Assembly: GCA_030431085.1 (NCBI GenBank) | Contig: JAUIJW010000121.1 | Span: forward strand, 1-7,234 | Length of the DNA: 7,234 nt | From: Bacteroidia bacterium | GTDB taxonomy: Bacteria; Bacteroidota; Bacteroidia; Flavobacteriales; Flavobacteriaceae | Direction of reading: 5' to 3' | Shown: positions 5,704 to 7,234 of the stretch, one piece after another | Layout: every line of letters begins with the position of its first letter | Position numbering within the stretch: position 1 is the first letter of the stretch | Translations under genes and position numbers: made by a program | The notes under the pieces: generated by a model | Seen by the model: the letters and a program-made list of their open reading frames with translations, nothing else | Database searches by the model: none | What the model was told of the DNA's origin: nothing

Positions 5704-6594
5704 TTAATTTTTAATGTTCTGCCATTTGGCTTCATTAATAGGAGACATCTTACCTAAAACTTCTTTTAGTTCTGCAATATTTACAGAAGGGCCGTCAGAA
5801 AAAATATCTTCTATCTCATCACTTTTAGTATCCATAAAAATACGAACCATAAAGGTGTTTGGCCTACCATCAAAAACTGGTTGTAATCCTATAATAGAAG
5901 CTGCGATTTGTTCCTTAGCTTGCATGGCATTATCTGCCATTGTATCTAAGCCCAATCGATGGTACTCATACATTGTTTTTCTAAAAGCTTCAAAAGCTGG
6001 AGATAGTATATTATCATTCAATGTATATCTTGTATCATTTCCATCTATTCTATTCCAACCAGAACCTCCATCTTGCTGCGATATATTAACTACGTTTTCT
6101 GCCAATTTAAAATAGTTTTCACCTCCCTTATAACCAAAAGTATCGGCATGAAAGCCCAAGATTGTATAAGCATAATAGGTTAACAACGATACTAAGTTAG
6201 AAGTATAATTATTTTCATTGTAAACCAAAGGCTGAAATTCTTCGTAATTAAAATTGATTTTATCATCGTTAAAAACCAAAATGGGTGTTTGGTAAGTGGT
6301 ATTGTAAACAGGTCTAGAAACTTGTAATTGCAAGGTACCTTTGTACTGATTGGCTGACGGAATTTCTAAAATATTTATGGTTAAAGAGCAATTAATTTTT
6401 TCATGATTCTTGTACGGAATGTTGGTCCATTTCGTATTATTCATATACTCAAATATTGCATTTTGCATAGTATTAAATACCTGTCGATTTGAGATACCTA
6501 TTTCTGCAGAGTTAATATTGACCACACAATTAAATTCTTGCGATTTTAAATTAACTGAGTAAATTAGTAATATGAATACAAATATTCTGCGCAT
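5704..6594 (-). CDS. DUF4835 family exported protein (PorD-like)
   Basis: The protein has 296 residues from ATG 6592-6594. Residues 1-18 form a signal peptide (Arg2-Arg3, hydrophobic IFVFILLIYSV, cleavage near LKS/Q), and the mature protein should be periplasmic. Recognisable DUF4835 features in order are EFNCVVNINSAEI just after the signal, the KWTN segment, QLQVSRPVYNTTYQTPI, NFNYEEFQPLVYNENNY, the ADTFGYKGG loop, and near the end NTFMVRIFMDTKSDEIEDIFS. I recall the family being called PorD-like and linked to type IX secretion, but that name is from memory. A longer frame from TTG 6621 adds nine residues ahead of the signal peptide. The ATG is preferred because it overlaps the coaBC stop as TAATG, a one-base overlap typical of translational coupling. 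This position between coaBC and recN is common in Flavobacteriia. Confidence 0.9.
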   Translation of the reverse strand: MRRIFVFILLIYSVNLKSQEFNCVVNINSAEIGISNRQVFNTMQNAIFEYMNNTKWTNIPYKNHEKINCSLTINILEIPSANQYKGTLQLQVSRPVYNTTYQTPILVFNDDKINFNYEEFQPLVYNENNYTSNLVSLLTYYAYTILGFHADTFGYKGGENYFKLAENVVNISQQDGGSGWNRIDGNDTRYTLNDNILSPAFEAFRKTMYEYHRLGLDTMADNAMQAKEQIAASIIGLQPVFDGRPNTFMVRIFMDTKSDEIEDIFSDGPSVNIAELKEVLGKMSPINEAKWQNIKN

Positions 6595-7234
6595 TAATAT
6601 TTTGATATAATTTCTTGCCAAATATCTTTGGCCACTTCATTTTTAGATTTTAATTCAAACGTATTAATCGCCTTATATTGATCAATTAATGTGACCTTAT
6701 TAGTGTTTGTTTTAAAACCAGCACCTTGATCATTTAGCGAATTTAAAACAATTAAATCTAAATTCTTTTTCTCTAATTTAGAAATGGCATTTTCTACCTC
6801 ATTATCGGTTTCTAATGCAAATCCCACTAAAAATTGATTTGTTTTAATAGCTCCAACTGATGCTAAAATATCCTGAGTTGGTTTTAAGTTAACGGTAAGA
6901 GAAGTTTCTTTTTTCTTCATCTTTTGGGTCGCTACTTCAACTGGGGCATAATCTGCCACTGCCGCAGCAAATATAGCTACATCTACTTGCTCAAAAAACT
7001 TATGCACTTCATTGTACATTTCTAAGGCAGCAATGACATCAATCCTTTTAATACCATAGTGTTGAAGTGACAAAGATGTAGGTCCGGCAATTAAAATAAC
7101 TTCTGCACCTAACTCAACGGCATACTTTGCAAGTTCGAAACCCATTTTTCCAGAAGAATGATTGCCTATAAATCTAACAGGATCAATAGCTTCATATGTG
7201 GGGCCCGCCGTTATTAACACTTTTTTTCCTCTTA
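6594..7234 (-). CDS. coaBC: Bifunctional CoaBC, C-terminal phosphopantothenoylcysteine synthetase part (5' end outside window)
   Basis: The frame is open to the right edge and gives 212 complete residues. It is the CoaB half of CoaBC, which joins cysteine to 4'-phosphopantothenate; the CoaC decarboxylase half with its flavin site would lie beyond the edge. Motifs, numbered from the first whole codon: GKKVLITAGPTYEAIDPVRF at 2-21; the conserved Asn24 in NHSSGKMG; AAAVADYAP at about 89-97; KMKKK at 104-108, matching the KxKK motif of the CTP/acyl-cytidylate site; and GFALETDNE at about 137-145. LIVLNSLNDQGAGF near the C-terminus is also typical. The GTG at 7218-7220 is an internal Val of KKVLITAG, not a start. 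The stop TAA shares one base with the ATG of the DUF4835 gene, so the two are very likely one operon. Confidence 0.95.
   Translation of the reverse strand, partial: RGKKVLITAGPTYEAIDPVRFIGNHSSGKMGFELAKYAVELGAEVILIAGPTSLSLQHYGIKRIDVIAALEMYNEVHKFFEQVDVAIFAAAVADYAPVEVATQKMKKKETSLTVNLKPTQDILASVGAIKTNQFLVGFALETDNEVENAISKLEKKNLDLIVLNSLNDQGAGFKTNTNKVTLIDQYKAINTFELKSKNEVAKDIWQEIISKY

Noticed and set aside
5714..6115. 133-codon open frame on the plus strand inside the DUF4835 gene
   Set aside because: It is antisense to a well-conserved family protein; the frame is open by chance in AT-rich DNA.
6595..6621. TTG start nine codons upstream for the DUF4835 protein
   Set aside because: It would put extra residues before the signal peptide and lie inside coaBC; the ATG in the TAATG overlap fits better.
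7218..7220. GTG as the start of a stand-alone CoaB
   Set aside because: The frame continues upstream through RGKK to the window edge, and GKKVLITAGPTYE is the normal interior linker of CoaBC.

Overview
The window is AT-rich chromosomal DNA from a member of the Bacteroidota, most likely a marine-type Flavobacteriia/Flavobacteriaceae. The evidence is the coaBC – DUF4835 (PorD-like) – recN – fabI gene order on one strand, Bacteroidota-style -7 promoter elements (TAnnTTTG) in several gaps, a thrombospondin type 3 (TSP3) repeat exported protein, and TTG starts without Shine-Dalgarno sequences. The assignment rests on protein family resemblance and gene order recalled from knowledge; no search was run.

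Layout. (1) Positions 1-513, minus strand: the 5' part of an exported protein with four 27-residue TSP3 repeats; it starts at a TTG and runs off the left edge. (2) Positions 514-628: a divergent intergenic region with promoter-like motifs in both directions. (3) Positions 629-1947, plus strand: a small membrane-anchored protein of unknown function, then an exported metallo-beta-lactamase-fold hydrolase of the UlaG-like kind. (4) Positions 1937-7234, all minus strand, read right to left: the C-terminal CoaB part of coaBC (cut by the right edge), a DUF4835 exported protein overlapping it by one base, a broken recN, fabI with a strong stem-loop after it, and a family 2 glycosyltransferase that meets the hydrolase gene tail to tail with an 11-bp overlap.

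The minus-strand block is mostly housekeeping: coenzyme A synthesis (CoaBC), probable type IX secretion/envelope work (DUF4835), double-strand-break repair (RecN) and fatty acid elongation (FabI).

No new multi-gene system is visible. Two irregularities stand out. First, recN is split into two frames by what looks like a deletion of about 59 bp between two AATAA copies; it removes the ABC signature loop, so neither half nor a frameshifted product could be a normal RecN. Second, the TSP3 protein switches abruptly after its last repeat into about 30 residues that resemble the opening of a thiamine-pyrophosphate enzyme central domain rather than an OmpA domain. Both could be real rearrangements or assembly errors, and read-level checks would decide.
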